Below the pieces are notes generated by a model, which worked only from the letters and a program-made list of their open reading frames with translations, was not told where the DNA came from and made no database searches. From Arthrobacter sp. NtRootA1 (lineage in GTDB: Bacteria > Actinomycetota > Actinomycetes > Actinomycetales > Micrococcaceae), in NCBI RefSeq assembly GCF_019976975.1, contig NZ_AP024630.1, positions 4,464,001-4,528,000 on the forward strand: 64,000 nt of DNA, written 5' to 3'. A program made the translations under genes and the position numbers. This document shows, piece after piece, positions 36,155 through 45,054 of this stretch. Each line of letters starts with the position of its first letter. Position 1 is the first letter of the stretch.

Positions 36155-38848
36155 ATGACTCAGCACGCCCCAATCACGTGGCTCGACGACGAACCGCCCG
36201 CCAGGCTTAGCGGCGGCACGACGTGGGGGATGCCCTTTCCACGGGGTACCGTACGGGGCGCGGAAGAGTTGTCCGTCCTCGATGCCAGCGGCGAGGCCAT
36301 CAAGGCCCAAACCTGGCCGCTCGCTACCTGGCCCGACGGCTCCCTCAAGTGGGCGGGCCTAGCGGTCGGCGCCACGGATCAGCCATCGGCGGCATACAGC
36401 GTCACCACCAACAAAGGCACCGCGCACCCGCCGTCAGAGCACGACGGCGGCCCGGCAGCCGCCGTCGAACGCTCACCTGAGGTGACGGTCACCGAAACGG
36501 AAGAGTCTGTAACGGTCTCTACCGGCACCTTGGAGATGGTGCTCCCCCGATCAGGCCCCACGCTGTTCAGTACGTTGACCCGCTTCAGTACGCTGACCCG
36601 CGACGGTTCGGTGGTAGCGAAGGATGGCAGACTCGTGAGTCTTCTCCAGACCGGGCTAAGTGAGGGAGCCGGCAGCACAACCCGCCAAGGTTTCACCGGC
36701 CACGTCACATCCGTAACGGTGGAGCAGCACGGCCCTGTTCGGGCGGTCGTGCGGTTGGAAGGCCGCCACCGGGCGCACCTGGGCGAAAGGGAATGGCTTC
36801 CGTTCACCATCCGCTTCTACCTTTACGCCGGCGCGCGGAGCATCCGGATGATGCATTCGTTCATTTGGGACGGCGAGGCTGACAGGGACTTCCTGGCCGG
36901 GCTGGGCGTCCAATTCAACGTTCCATTCGAAAGCGAATTGCACGATCGCCACGTCCGGATCGCAGGCGCGGACGGAGGCTTTGTCGTGGAAGCGGTCCGC
37001 GGGTTGACGGGCCTGCGGCGGGATCCGGGAGAGGCCGTACGCCAAGCCCAGATTGCCGGCGAACCCACTCCCCCGCCCACCGAATGGAGCCCGCTGGTTT
37101 CCGAGCGGTTGCACCTCATCCCCTCGTGGAATGACTACACGCTCACGCAGCTGAGCGCAGACGGTTTTGAGCTGCGGAAACGTACCGCTCCGGGCCACGG
37201 TTGGGTGGGCATTTCCGGCGGAACGCGGTCCTCAGGCTTCTGCTCGCTGAGTGACCTCCGGGGCGGATTCGGGGTTGGCGTGCGAGATTTCTGGCAGTCG
37301 CACCCGGGCCAACTGGACATCCGCGGCGCCGCAACTGCAGAAGCCACAATGACGGCGTGGCTCTTCTCCCCCGAAGCGCAGCCCATGGACCTCCGCTTCT
37401 ATCATGACGGCTTGGGGCAGGACACCTTTGAGGAACAACTCGAGGGCCTGGAGATCACGTACGAGGATTACGAGCCCGGATTCGGCAATCCCACCGGCAT
37501 CGGACGTACCCATGAGCTGACCCTGTTCGCCTACGACGCCACACCCTCCACGGAAAGCCTCGCCGCCGATGCCCTCTCGGCGTCCACTCCCGCGCTTCTG
37601 CAGCCATCGCCCGAGTACCTGCACGCCGCCGGCGTCTTCGGTGACTGGTCACCCGTGGACCGCAGTACCCCGGCCCGCGCAGAGCTGGAAGACAAGCTGG
37701 ATTTCCTGTTCGACTTCTACCAGGGCCAAACCGAGCAACGCCGCTGGTACGGGTTCTGGAACTACGGAGACGTCATGCACACCTACGACTCCGACCGGCA
37801 TGTCTGGCGGTACGACGTCGGCGGTTACGCCTGGGACAACTCGGAACTCTCGCCGGACCTCTGGCTTTGGTACATGTACCTCCGCTCGGGCCGCGCCGAC
37901 GTCTTCCGCTTCGCCGAGGCCATGACCCGCCATACCGGCGAAGTGGATGTGTACCACCTTGGACCATGGCGCGGTCTGGGCTCGCGGCACAACGTGCAGC
38001 ACTGGGGATGCAGCGCCAAGCAACTACGCATCAGCACCCCGGCCTACCGTCGTTTCTACTACTACCTGACCGCCGACGAACGAACCGGCGACCTCCTCAC
38101 CGAACTCGTGGACAGCGATCAGAACTTCCTCGGGTTGGACCCCGTCCGCAAAGTAAGGCCCGACGCCGATACCTACCGCCCGGACCGCGGCGCCTTGGGC
38201 GTAGGGCTCGGTACGGACTGGGGCTCGCTCGCAGCCACCTGGCTCACCGACTGGGAACGCACCGGAAACCCCCGCTCACGCGACCGGCTCTTGGGCACTA
38301 TGGCCGATATCGGCGCCCTGAAATACGGCTTCCTCACGGGCGAGGCGCTCTACGACCTGGACAAGGGAAGGTTCGACGCCGGCAGGGAAGCCATCAGCGT
38401 CTCGCACCTGAGTGCCGTGTTCGGTTTGGTCGAAATCTGCAGCGAACTCATCAGCTTGGTGCCCGATGAATCCTTTGAGAACGCGTGGCTGCAGTACTGC
38501 CGGCTGTTCCTGGCTTCGCCTGAGCAGCAGGCAGCGGAAGTGGGACAGCCCTTGGCAGGCATCTACCTGACGCAGGCACACAGCCGGCTCACGGCCTACG
38601 CGGCAGCCCGACTCGAGTCGCCGGACCTGGCGGAGTTGGCTTGGGCAGGCTTTGCCGAGGGCGGGGAGAACCTGAACCATGCCGAGGCCTTCACCTTGAA
38701 GAAGATCCTCCCGCCCTACGTCCTTCAACCAGTGGACGAGGCCCCCACTGTTTCCACCAACGACACCGCCCAGTTCGGACTGGCCCTCATCCAAAACCTC
38801 GCTCTCATCGGAGGCGCGCTACCCGGTGAGGAGGGCCCGGCGTCGTAA
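36155..38848 (+). CDS. Exo-rhamnogalacturonan lyase-like protein (PcRGLX/YetA type, PL26-like)
   Basis: A large soluble protein of 897 residues without a signal peptide. It fits the three-part PcRGLX/YetA architecture: N-terminal RIFT-barrel (~1-95, with WPLATWPDGSLKWAGLAV), central beta-sandwich (~100-480, YLYAGARSIRMMHSFIWDGE), and C-terminal alpha/alpha toroid (~500-890, RWYGFWNYGDVMHTYDS, WDNSELSPDLWLWYMYLRSG, RGLGSRHNVQHWG). PL26 enzymes cleave rhamnogalacturonan I exolytically. An intracellular location suits oligosaccharides released by the secreted PL11-like lyase at 39846. AGGTGG precedes ATG 36155. An 18-base in-frame duplication (FSTLTR twice) lies at 36566-36601. The activity is inferred from family resemblance. 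Confidence 0.78.
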   Translation: MTQHAPITWLDDEPPARLSGGTTWGMPFPRGTVRGAEELSVLDASGEAIKAQTWPLATWPDGSLKWAGLAVGATDQPSAAYSVTTNKGTAHPPSEHDGGPAAAVERSPEVTVTETEESVTVSTGTLEMVLPRSGPTLFSTLTRFSTLTRDGSVVAKDGRLVSLLQTGLSEGAGSTTRQGFTGHVTSVTVEQHGPVRAVVRLEGRHRAHLGEREWLPFTIRFYLYAGARSIRMMHSFIWDGEADRDFLAGLGVQFNVPFESELHDRHVRIAGADGGFVVEAVRGLTGLRRDPGEAVRQAQIAGEPTPPPTEWSPLVSERLHLIPSWNDYTLTQLSADGFELRKRTAPGHGWVGISGGTRSSGFCSLSDLRGGFGVGVRDFWQSHPGQLDIRGAATAEATMTAWLFSPEAQPMDLRFYHDGLGQDTFEEQLEGLEITYEDYEPGFGNPTGIGRTHELTLFAYDATPSTESLAADALSASTPALLQPSPEYLHAAGVFGDWSPVDRSTPARAELEDKLDFLFDFYQGQTEQRRWYGFWNYGDVMHTYDSDRHVWRYDVGGYAWDNSELSPDLWLWYMYLRSGRADVFRFAEAMTRHTGEVDVYHLGPWRGLGSRHNVQHWGCSAKQLRISTPAYRRFYYYLTADERTGDLLTELVDSDQNFLGLDPVRKVRPDADTYRPDRGALGVGLGTDWGSLAATWLTDWERTGNPRSRDRLLGTMADIGALKYGFLTGEALYDLDKGRFDAGREAISVSHLSAVFGLVEICSELISLVPDESFENAWLQYCRLFLASPEQQAAEVGQPLAGIYLTQAHSRLTAYAAARLESPDLAELAWAGFAEGGENLNHAEAFTLKKILPPYVLQPVDEAPTVSTNDTAQFGLALIQNLALIGGALPGEEGPAS

Positions 38849-38859
38849 GTCCTGTTGGG

Positions 38860-38945
38860 TCCTGACCTTCTTTGCCGCCGAAAGCAGCAGAATGTAACCC
38901 AAAGGGGTTGAATCCTCTCCCCCAGCCGCCCAAAGAGGGTCAGGA
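38860..38945. repeat. Intergenic palindromic element, copy B
   Basis: Outer arms TCCTGACCTTCTTTG / CAAAGAGGGTCAGGA (one mismatch) enclose a central AACCC-AAAG-GGGTT hairpin. The order and sequence match copy A at 48616-48707. A degraded half (TTCCTGACCTTCTTCGCCGC) lies at about 42076. Confidence 0.75.
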
Positions 38946-39005
38946 AGCCACCACAACAACAAGCTAGCGGGAACCTCTGGTGACCACGCTCAAAGCTCGA
39001 TACTG

Positions 39006-39021
39006 TAAGTATGCTGACAAA
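39006..39021 (+). promoter_or_regulatory. TAAGTATGCTGAC motif upstream of the SRPBCC gene
   Basis: TAAGTATGCTGACAAA, 28 bases before GTG 39049. It matches 14 of 16 positions of the motif at 63680-63695 (minus) before the acidic-protein gene, and AAGTATGCTGA recurs at 55776 before hxlR. Confidence 0.4.
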
Positions 39022-39048
39022 TACGGTAGCGAGTCAGAGGAGGACATC

Positions 39049-39750
39049 GTGACCACGAAAGTCGACAAAACCATCATGGTCAACGTTCCGGTGAGTATGG
39101 CCTACAGACAGTGGACGCAGTTCGAGGAGTTCCCCCGTTTCATGGGTGGGGTGGAACGCGTGACGCGCCTGAGCGATGATCGCCTGGAATGGGTAGCCGA
39201 AATCGCTGGCGTCCATCGCCGCTGGGAAGCGAAGATCGTTCAGCAGGACATGGATCGGGCTGTGGCATGGGCCGCTGTGGAAGGTGCCAAGAATGCCGGC
39301 TGGGTGGACTTCAAGGAAGCCGGACCAAGCCAGACCTCCTTGCATCTGTCCCTGGAATACGAACCGCACGGCGTCCTTGAATTCCTCGGCGACAAATTGC
39401 ATGTGGTTGAAAGGCAGGCGGAGTCAGACTTGAAGAAGTTCAAGGAATACATCGAGCACAAGGCGCCCGAACGGGATGCTGCCATGGGCACGACGGCGAC
39501 AACGAGCACCACGGCGACCACGACCACAAGCGGTACACCATCCGCGGCTAGCACTGATAAGCCCGGCGACGTCCCGATCGTAGACCCCATTACGCACCCC
39601 TTCGATCAGACCAATGGCCTGGCAGATCTGGACGGCGATTCCGACGAGACCGCGGACAGCGATACGCACAGTGCCGAGGAACGGAAGGACGATAAGGGCT
39701 TCGGCCCGGGCTACATCCCACCAATGGGAGGACTGCCCGGCCAGCGGTAG
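39049..39750 (+). CDS. SRPBCC family protein with low-complexity tail
   Basis: A START/Bet v1-like fold (SRPBCC, polyketide-cyclase group) spans residues ~5-150: VDKTIMVNVPVSMAYRQW, QFEEFPRFMGGVERV, and a final amphipathic helix VERQAESDLKKFKEYIE. The remaining ~80 residues are Thr-rich (about 500-530 in the gene read as TTATTSTT-like repeats) then acidic, with a GYIPPMGGLPG end, probably disordered. No catalytic residues can be assigned; ligand or lipid binding is likely. GTG 39049 has GAGGAGGA before it. It is paralogous to the gene at 62584-63069, and both belong to groups whose upstream regions share a motif, suggesting a stress regulon. Confidence 0.82.
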   Translation: MTTKVDKTIMVNVPVSMAYRQWTQFEEFPRFMGGVERVTRLSDDRLEWVAEIAGVHRRWEAKIVQQDMDRAVAWAAVEGAKNAGWVDFKEAGPSQTSLHLSLEYEPHGVLEFLGDKLHVVERQAESDLKKFKEYIEHKAPERDAAMGTTATTSTTATTTTSGTPSAASTDKPGDVPIVDPITHPFDQTNGLADLDGDSDETADSDTHSAEERKDDKGFGPGYIPPMGGLPGQR

Positions 39751-39845
39751 CAGCCACCCACACGAAACAAACAACCAGTGCCGCCCGGATCACCACGATC
39801 CGGGCGGCACTCCTGTTAAAGCGACGCTCCTATGAATAGGCGCCG

Positions 39846-41885
39846 TTACTTCTGGCCGGAATAGACGACGGCGGGCAACGCCGGAGTCTGCATACCCTCG
39901 CCGATGTAGAAGCTCGGGTGCGATGGCTGGTTGTAGGCCACGTTTTCCCGGGCGACGGCAGTGCGGTACACGGTGTCGTGCATCAACGTCCGCAAGCGGA
40001 CCTCAGTTGGAGCCGTGGTGGTGTAGATGCGCAGTTCGGTGCTGTCCGTGGACGGCCAGGCGATCTCTTCACGCCAGTCTCCCAGGATGTCCGCCTGGAT
40101 GGACGGGTTTCCCTTGGTGGTGTTGTTGCTGCGGGCGCCGTCGGCCGTCAGCAGCCGGTCGCTCTGCTCGGTTTCCCAATTCCACTTGGAGATAGTGGGA
40201 ACGCCACGGGATACAGTTGCGTCGTAGTCGTGGTCCACAATGTCCCTGAGGAGATCGCCGTCCCACCAGGCCAGGAAGTTCGCGGCAGGAATTTTCTCCG
40301 CGATCAGCTCGCCCTTGGCGGACATCAGCTGGCCCACGGGTGAATCCCACGCAGCAGTGCCGCCGATCGCCCAGCCCTCGGCACCGGCGTAGCGGGGATC
40401 GATGTCTCCAGCCGCACCCCGTCCAGTGTCCTTGATGGCCGGGATGCTCCAGAGGACTTCACCCGTGGCAGCGTCACGGAAAGTGGCACCCCGGTTTCCG
40501 CTCTGGCTCATGCTCTCGTGGACTGCGAATGTCTCCAGTCCGGGGCGCGAGGGATCAAGGTCGCCGGTATGGATCGCATCGCCGTGACCCAGTTTCGTGT
40601 TGTAGAGCGGCTGACCGTTGTCATCGATGGTCATGGAGCCAAAGACGAACTCATCCTTGCCATCCTGGTCCACGTCAGCCACGGAGAGGTTGTGGTTGCC
40701 CTGCCCCTTGTACTCGTCACCGGCCAGGTTGGAATCGAAGGTCCATCGTTTCACAAGCTTCCCGGCAACGAGGTCGTACGTCACCAGGACGGTGCGGGTG
40801 TAGTAGCCGCGGCTAAACATCATGGAGGGGTGTTCGCCGTCGAGGTACGCCACGCCAGCAAGGAAGCGGTCCACGCGGTTGCCGTAGTTGTCGCCCCAGC
40901 TGGAAACGGTGCCGCGCTCAGGCGCGTAGGCGACCGTATCCATGATGGTTCCCGTCTCACCCCTGAAGACGGTCAGGAATTCCGGACCGGACAGGACATA
41001 TCCAGCGCTGTTGCGGAAGTCGGCGTCGGCGTTTCCGATCACCGTGCCGGCGGCGTCGCGGGTGCCGTCTGCTGTCTTGAACGAGACCTCGGCCTTGCCG
41101 TCACCGTCGAAGTCGTAGGCCAGCACCTGTGTGTAGTGGGCGCCGGCTCGGATATTGCGCCCGAGGTCGATGCGCCACAGCTTGGTTCCGTCCAGCTTGT
41201 AGGCGTCGACGTAAACGTTGCCCGTGTAGCCTGACTGCGAGTTGTCCTTGGCGTTGGACGGCGCCCACGTCTGGATGACCTCATACTTGCCGTCGCCGTC
41301 GAGGTCGGCCACCGTTGCATCGTTGGCCGAGTACGTGTAGGCCTTGCCGTCCGGGGTCACGCCGTCGGCGGGCTTATCGAGCTTGATGGCCAGGTAGTTC
41401 TGCGCCAGCGGCGTGACCGCTTCGGTCAACTTGTCCTGACCTTGGCCATTTCCTACCGTCTTGATGACGTAGCTGGACGCCGCCGTTCCGTCCGGATCCA
41501 CAAACATGGTGGCGTTCCGGATGGGCTCCTCGGTGATATTGACGCCGTCACGCAGCACCTGGAAACCGATACTGTCCTCGTCCAGGCCGAGCATGCGCCA
41601 GCTCACGGTCACGCCTTGGTCGGTCAAGACCGCAACAGGTGCGCGGTCCAGCTTTTCGACCTGACGCTTAAGCGTCGGGGCAACCCTTTCGGCAGGCACG
41701 ACGCCGGGGAGGCCGGCTTGCGTCGACACGTCGGCTTGGGCAGGGGTTGCTTGGGCGGGAGCTGCTTGCGCGAACGGGACTCCCGTCAAGGCGATAGCTG
41801 CCGCGACCAGGGAAGCCGAGGCCGCCAGTGGGCCTGCCCGACGGGCACTGGCACTGCGAAAGGAACACTTCATGGGGTAAACCAA
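39846..41885 (-). CDS. Secreted rhamnogalacturonan lyase (PL11, YesW/YesX-like)
   Basis: Cleaves the rhamnose-galacturonate backbone of pectic RG-I outside the cell. An ~679-residue protein with a Sec signal (basic RSASARRAG, a hydrophobic core, then AQAAPAQA cleavage region). The catalytic domain is an eight-bladed propeller rich in Ca-binding DLDGDGKYE, DFDGDGKAE and DVDQDGKDE loops, with the WDGDLLRDIVDHDYD and ILGDWREEIAWPS blocks typical of PL11. An N-terminal fibronectin-like region covers ~50-140. AGGAG abuts the first ATG (41891) but is correctly spaced from TTG 41885, which I take as the start. A LacI-type operator lies ~100 bases upstream. Function is firm at family level. Confidence 0.93.
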   Translation of the reverse strand: MVYPMKCSFRSASARRAGPLAASASLVAAAIALTGVPFAQAAPAQATPAQADVSTQAGLPGVVPAERVAPTLKRQVEKLDRAPVAVLTDQGVTVSWRMLGLDEDSIGFQVLRDGVNITEEPIRNATMFVDPDGTAASSYVIKTVGNGQGQDKLTEAVTPLAQNYLAIKLDKPADGVTPDGKAYTYSANDATVADLDGDGKYEVIQTWAPSNAKDNSQSGYTGNVYVDAYKLDGTKLWRIDLGRNIRAGAHYTQVLAYDFDGDGKAEVSFKTADGTRDAAGTVIGNADADFRNSAGYVLSGPEFLTVFRGETGTIMDTVAYAPERGTVSSWGDNYGNRVDRFLAGVAYLDGEHPSMMFSRGYYTRTVLVTYDLVAGKLVKRWTFDSNLAGDEYKGQGNHNLSVADVDQDGKDEFVFGSMTIDDNGQPLYNTKLGHGDAIHTGDLDPSRPGLETFAVHESMSQSGNRGATFRDAATGEVLWSIPAIKDTGRGAAGDIDPRYAGAEGWAIGGTAAWDSPVGQLMSAKGELIAEKIPAANFLAWWDGDLLRDIVDHDYDATVSRGVPTISKWNWETEQSDRLLTADGARSNNTTKGNPSIQADILGDWREEIAWPSTDSTELRIYTTTAPTEVRLRTLMHDTVYRTAVARENVAYNQPSHPSFYIGEGMQTPALPAVVYSGQK

Positions 41886-42284
41886 GGACATCTCCTTTGA
41901 TGCTGGGCGTCAGTGGATCTGCCACCCTAGAATTTGGAACGTTTCACTCACTGGCAAAGCGCCTGCCTTCCTAATTGAGGTGGGGTGAGAAAACGCTTTC
42001 CGCCTAAAGGTTTACCAGTGAAAAAACAGATCAGTCAAGAGTTTGACAGAACTTGAATTATCCAGCGTCCCGTTGGTTCCTGACCTTCTTCGCCGCTCAC
42101 AGGCACCGAATCCAACGTATTGGAGTCGTTTTTGCGGCCATCGAGCTTCGAAGATGGTCAAGGCCATACGCCCTTCATATGCATCACGATGTGGGAGGCA
42201 CTGCGGGTACCCCGAAACAGCGGCACTCCCACAGCAGCAAGGAGTAGCGTTCCAATGGAGTGGTCCACCCTCGAAAGGAACATC
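41886..42284. other. Divergent intergenic region, lyase to SDR gene
   Basis: About 400 bases holding the lyase promoter with LacI-type boxes (41938-42000), a possible degraded copy of the intergenic repeat near 42076-42095, and the SDR promoter. No convincing ORF. Confidence 0.55.
41989..42000. promoter_or_regulatory. LacI-type operator before the PL11-like lyase
   Basis: GAAAACGCTTTC, one base different from the perfect palindrome at 36120-36131. GAACGTTTC at about 41938 may be a second half-conserved box. Confidence 0.58.
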
Positions 42285-43115
42285 ATGACTACCTGGCTCA
42301 TCACTGGCTGCTCCACCGGACTCGGCCGCGCGCTGGCCCAAGCCGTGCTAGCGCGGGGCGATAACGCCGTCGTCACCGCGCGCGACGTCTCCAAACTGCA
42401 GGATCTAACCACTGAATTTCCGACGACGGCCCTTGCCTTGGCCCTGGATGTCACCGAACAGACGCAGGTAGACACCGCCGTGCAGCAGGCCGAGGACCGG
42501 TTTGGCGCGGTGGACGTCCTGGTCAACAATGCCGGTTATGGTTACCGCGCAGCCATTGAAGAAGGCGACGACGGCGACGTCCGGGCGTTGTTCGACACCA
42601 ACGTTTTTGGTCCGGTCGCCATGATCAAGGCCGTCCTGCCAGGCATGCGCTCCCGCCGGTCCGGTGCCATCGTGAATATTTCCTCCATCGGCGCCCGGAT
42701 CTGCCCGCCCGGTTCCGGGTATTACTCAGCGTCGAAGGCTGCACTGGAGGGCCTGTCCGGCTCGTTGCAGAAGGAACTGAAGCCCCTGGGGATCTCCGTG
42801 ACAGTAGTGGAGCCCGGCGCGTTCCGGACCGACTTTGCGGGGCGTTCCCTCACCCAGTCGGCGCAGGCAATTGAGGATTACGCCGAGACGGCCGGCAAGC
42901 GCCGCAAGGAAAATGACACAATGCACGGCACTCAGCCTGGCGACCCGGGCAAAGCAGCAAAGGTAATCATCGCCGCCGTCGAAGCAGCCGAGACGCCCGC
43001 CTTCCTGCTGCTGGGTGCAGATGCCGACTACGCTTACGGTGCGGTGGAGGAAGCCCAGCGGGCCGAGGTGGATCGTTGGCGCGAGCAGAGCGTCAGCACG
43101 GGTTACACGGAGTAA
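42285..43115 (+). CDS. Short-chain dehydrogenase/reductase
   Basis: A classical SDR oxidoreductase of 276 residues. The NAD(P) motif is TGCSTGLG (residues 7-14); NNAGYG is near 82; the catalytic Ser is in NISSIGA near 133 and the YxxxK pair is in YYSASKAALEG near 149-157; VEPGAFRTDF follows at ~180. The R at the end of strand 2 (TARDVS) suggests NADPH preference. The C-terminal LLLGADADYAYG region is typical of the bacterial 'oxidoreductase' subgroup related to retinol dehydrogenase-like SDRs. ATG 42285 is preceded by AAAGGAA; the upstream ORF extension is rejected. Substrate unknown; single gene. Confidence 0.9.
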   Translation: MTTWLITGCSTGLGRALAQAVLARGDNAVVTARDVSKLQDLTTEFPTTALALALDVTEQTQVDTAVQQAEDRFGAVDVLVNNAGYGYRAAIEEGDDGDVRALFDTNVFGPVAMIKAVLPGMRSRRSGAIVNISSIGARICPPGSGYYSASKAALEGLSGSLQKELKPLGISVTVVEPGAFRTDFAGRSLTQSAQAIEDYAETAGKRRKENDTMHGTQPGDPGKAAKVIIAAVEAAETPAFLLLGADADYAYGAVEEAQRAEVDRWREQSVSTGYTE

Positions 43116-43294
43116 CGTCCAACGTGTAATCGGTCACACTTGGCCGGATTAGCTTGTCAATCGCGGTGGGCAGCATGAACCATGAATGAGGGAATTCGTT
43201 CCCATACAAGCTGAATCAGCAATCCTCACCGACGAGGATGCGGCCCCTGCGAAGAAGCTTGGGGCTGTTAACGGCCTGAGTGAAAGTACTGACA

Positions 43295-43465
43295 ATGACG
43301 ACACATACTGACTCCATCACGCTGAAAATCTGGGACAAGTCGGCAATCGACCACACCATCGACGCCGCCATCCGAGATCTTTCCCCCCGCGCCGCTGCAG
43401 AAAACTGCGGCATTGCAGTAACGCTCAGCGGACCGAAAACCTTCACCGTTAGCCTGAGCCGCTAA
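43295..43465 (+). CDS. Small hypothetical protein, 56 residues
   Basis: Not recognised. It reads MTTHTDSITLKIWDKSAIDHT...SLSR; GTG 43280 would add five residues. No membrane segment or signal. Support for it being real is its codon use and a perfect 20-bp terminator starting 16 bases past the stop, with no other gene that could need it. A weak ribosome binding site is the main doubt. It may belong with the glycosyltransferase downstream or be independent. Confidence 0.5.
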   Translation: MTTHTDSITLKIWDKSAIDHTIDAAIRDLSPRAAAENCGIAVTLSGPKTFTVSLSR

Positions 43466-43480
43466 GCAGCTCAAACTCAC

Positions 43481-43524
43481 CGCAAGAGGACGACGCCGGG
43501 ACCTCCCGGCGTCGTCCTCTTGCG
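43481..43524 (+). terminator. Strong intrinsic terminator
   Basis: A perfect 20-bp stem (CGCAAGAGGACGACGCCGGG and its complement), loop ACCT, followed by TTTTCT. Confidence 0.88.
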
Positions 43525-43662
43525 TTTTCTGCGTCGTGACGCCGTCAGGGAACTCCTGATCAAACCTTGAGACTTCCTTGATGCTTTGCGCGCAGGTTTC
43601 TTGCGTTTGCGTTGGAACTCTAAGTGAAACAGCACTCAAGGTTCGAACGGAGGGATCCCAGC

Positions 43663-44778
43663 ATGCAAAGGGGCGTCAATTCAGAGACAACTGCTCCACC
43701 ACGAGGATCCCACCGCGCCCCCGGTGGTGTGGTCACGGTTCTGGTCCCGGCACACAACGAATCCGCTGGCATTACCCAAACCCTTGTCTCGCTGAACATC
43801 CAGACCAAACGTCCGGATCGTGTGATCGTGGTGGCCGATAACTGCACTGACGATACTGAACGACTCGCCTTGGCCCAGGGCGTCGAAGTCTTCCGCACAG
43901 TTGGCAACAAGGATAAGAAGGCCGGTGCCCTGAACTTCGCCCTGGGGCAGCTTCTTCCCGGAGCGGATCCCGAAGACCTGGTTCTGGTGCAGGACGCCGA
44001 TTCGCAGCTGGCCCCGGACTTCATCGAAAATGCCACCAACAACCTCCTCAAGGACGAACTGCTGGGCGCCGTGGGCGGAGTGTTCAGCGGTGGACCCGGA
44101 GGCGGATTCGTAGGTCACCTCCAGCGAAATGAGTACGCCCGCTACGCGCGGGATATAAAGCGCCTCCACGGCAGGTGCCTTGTAGTCACAGGGACTGCCG
44201 CGCTATTCCGCGTCAAAACCCTTGGGGACGTCGTCGCAGCACGATTGAAGGGTACGCTTCCTCCCGGAAACGGCGAGGGCGGCGTTTACGATACCTCGGT
44301 GCTGACCGAAGACAACGAATTGTCCTTCGCACTCCTCACCCTCGGATACCGCATAGCTTCTCCATCAAACTGCACGCTGGTCACCGAAGTCATGCCCACG
44401 TGGCGGGAACTATGGTTCCAGCGGCTCCGCTGGAAGCGCGGAGCCGTGGAGAACTGCGTGCAGTACGGGTGGACCAAAGTAACCAGGGCTTACTGGGGAC
44501 GTCAGTTCCTCTCCATGCTCGGCGTCCTGGTGACCCTGGCCTATCTCGGATCCATCGTCTTTGCCCTGACCACCGGAATGGGGCTGAATCTCCACCCATT
44601 CTGGCTTGCCGTCACCTGCATCTTCGTCCTGGAACGCATAGTAACCCTGCGTTTCCGGGGCTGGAGGTACATGTTGCTTGCCGCAACCATGTACGAAACC
44701 GTCATCGACGTTTTCCTCCAGGCAGTCCATGCCAAGGCCTACCTGGACGCCGCACTCAACAGAAAGAAAGTTTGGTAA
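43663..44778 (+). CDS. Membrane-associated GT2 glycosyltransferase (cellulose/hyaluronan synthase-like)
   Basis: A processive-type GT2 enzyme of 371 residues. GT-A motifs: VLVPAHNESAGITQTLVSL, DNCTDDTE, KAGALNFAL with the DAD metal site in LVQDADSQL, TEDNELSFAL as the acceptor/catalytic D-E-D region, and QRLRWKRG, a variant of the Q(R/Q)xRW motif. Two or three membrane helices follow (~285-350). It likely extends or secretes a surface polysaccharide. ATG 43663 has GGAGGG at good spacing. The 58-residue LAxTG-like gene starts 7 bases downstream and a terminator closes the pair, so they form a two-gene operon. A secreted GH16 glucanase lies convergent. Confidence 0.87.
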   Translation: MQRGVNSETTAPPRGSHRAPGGVVTVLVPAHNESAGITQTLVSLNIQTKRPDRVIVVADNCTDDTERLALAQGVEVFRTVGNKDKKAGALNFALGQLLPGADPEDLVLVQDADSQLAPDFIENATNNLLKDELLGAVGGVFSGGPGGGFVGHLQRNEYARYARDIKRLHGRCLVVTGTAALFRVKTLGDVVAARLKGTLPPGNGEGGVYDTSVLTEDNELSFALLTLGYRIASPSNCTLVTEVMPTWRELWFQRLRWKRGAVENCVQYGWTKVTRAYWGRQFLSMLGVLVTLAYLGSIVFALTTGMGLNLHPFWLAVTCIFVLERIVTLRFRGWRYMLLAATMYETVIDVFLQAVHAKAYLDAALNRKKVW

Positions 44779-44785
44779 ACGACTC

Positions 44786-44962
44786 ATGTACAACAACCCG
44801 GCAGGATCCGTAGGCGCAGCAATCGTAGGAGGGGCCGGCTCCGGCACTCTTGCCATGACCGGTGCCGGGGACCTCTTCTGGTTCGCACTGGCCGCTTTCG
44901 CGATGCTGGCCCTAGGCCTGGCCATCAAGAGGATCGTCCCGGTCCGCGCGCAGGGTAACTAG
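44786..44962 (+). CDS. 58-residue membrane protein with LAxTG sorting-like signal
   Basis: A tiny protein whose residues 22-26 are LAMTG, followed by a ~20-residue hydrophobic stretch and the positive tail KRIVPVR. This has the layout of a cell-wall sorting signal; LAxTG is the motif used by class E sortases of actinobacteria. The first 20 residues are Gly/Ala-rich and do not look like a Sec signal peptide. It begins 7 bases after the glycosyltransferase stop and the operon ends at 44981-45032. Either it is a minimal sortase substrate tied to polysaccharide attachment, or simply a small membrane partner of the glycosyltransferase. No sortase gene is in the window. Confidence 0.65.
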   Translation: MYNNPAGSVGAAIVGGAGSGTLAMTGAGDLFWFALAAFAMLALGLAIKRIVPVRAQGN

Positions 44963-44980
44963 CGCGTAAGAGAAACCAGC

Positions 44981-45032
44981 AAACCCGCAGTTGTGTCGGA
45001 TCACGCCCCCAGCGCGACACAACCGCGGGTTT
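44981..45032. terminator. Bidirectional terminator between the GT2 operon and GH16 gene
   Basis: An 18-bp stem around AACCCGCAGTTGTGTCG and its complement (one G-T pair) with a 16-base loop, T-rich after it, between convergent genes. Confidence 0.8.
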
Positions 45033-45054
45033 GTTGTCTTAACCCACCGTTCCC

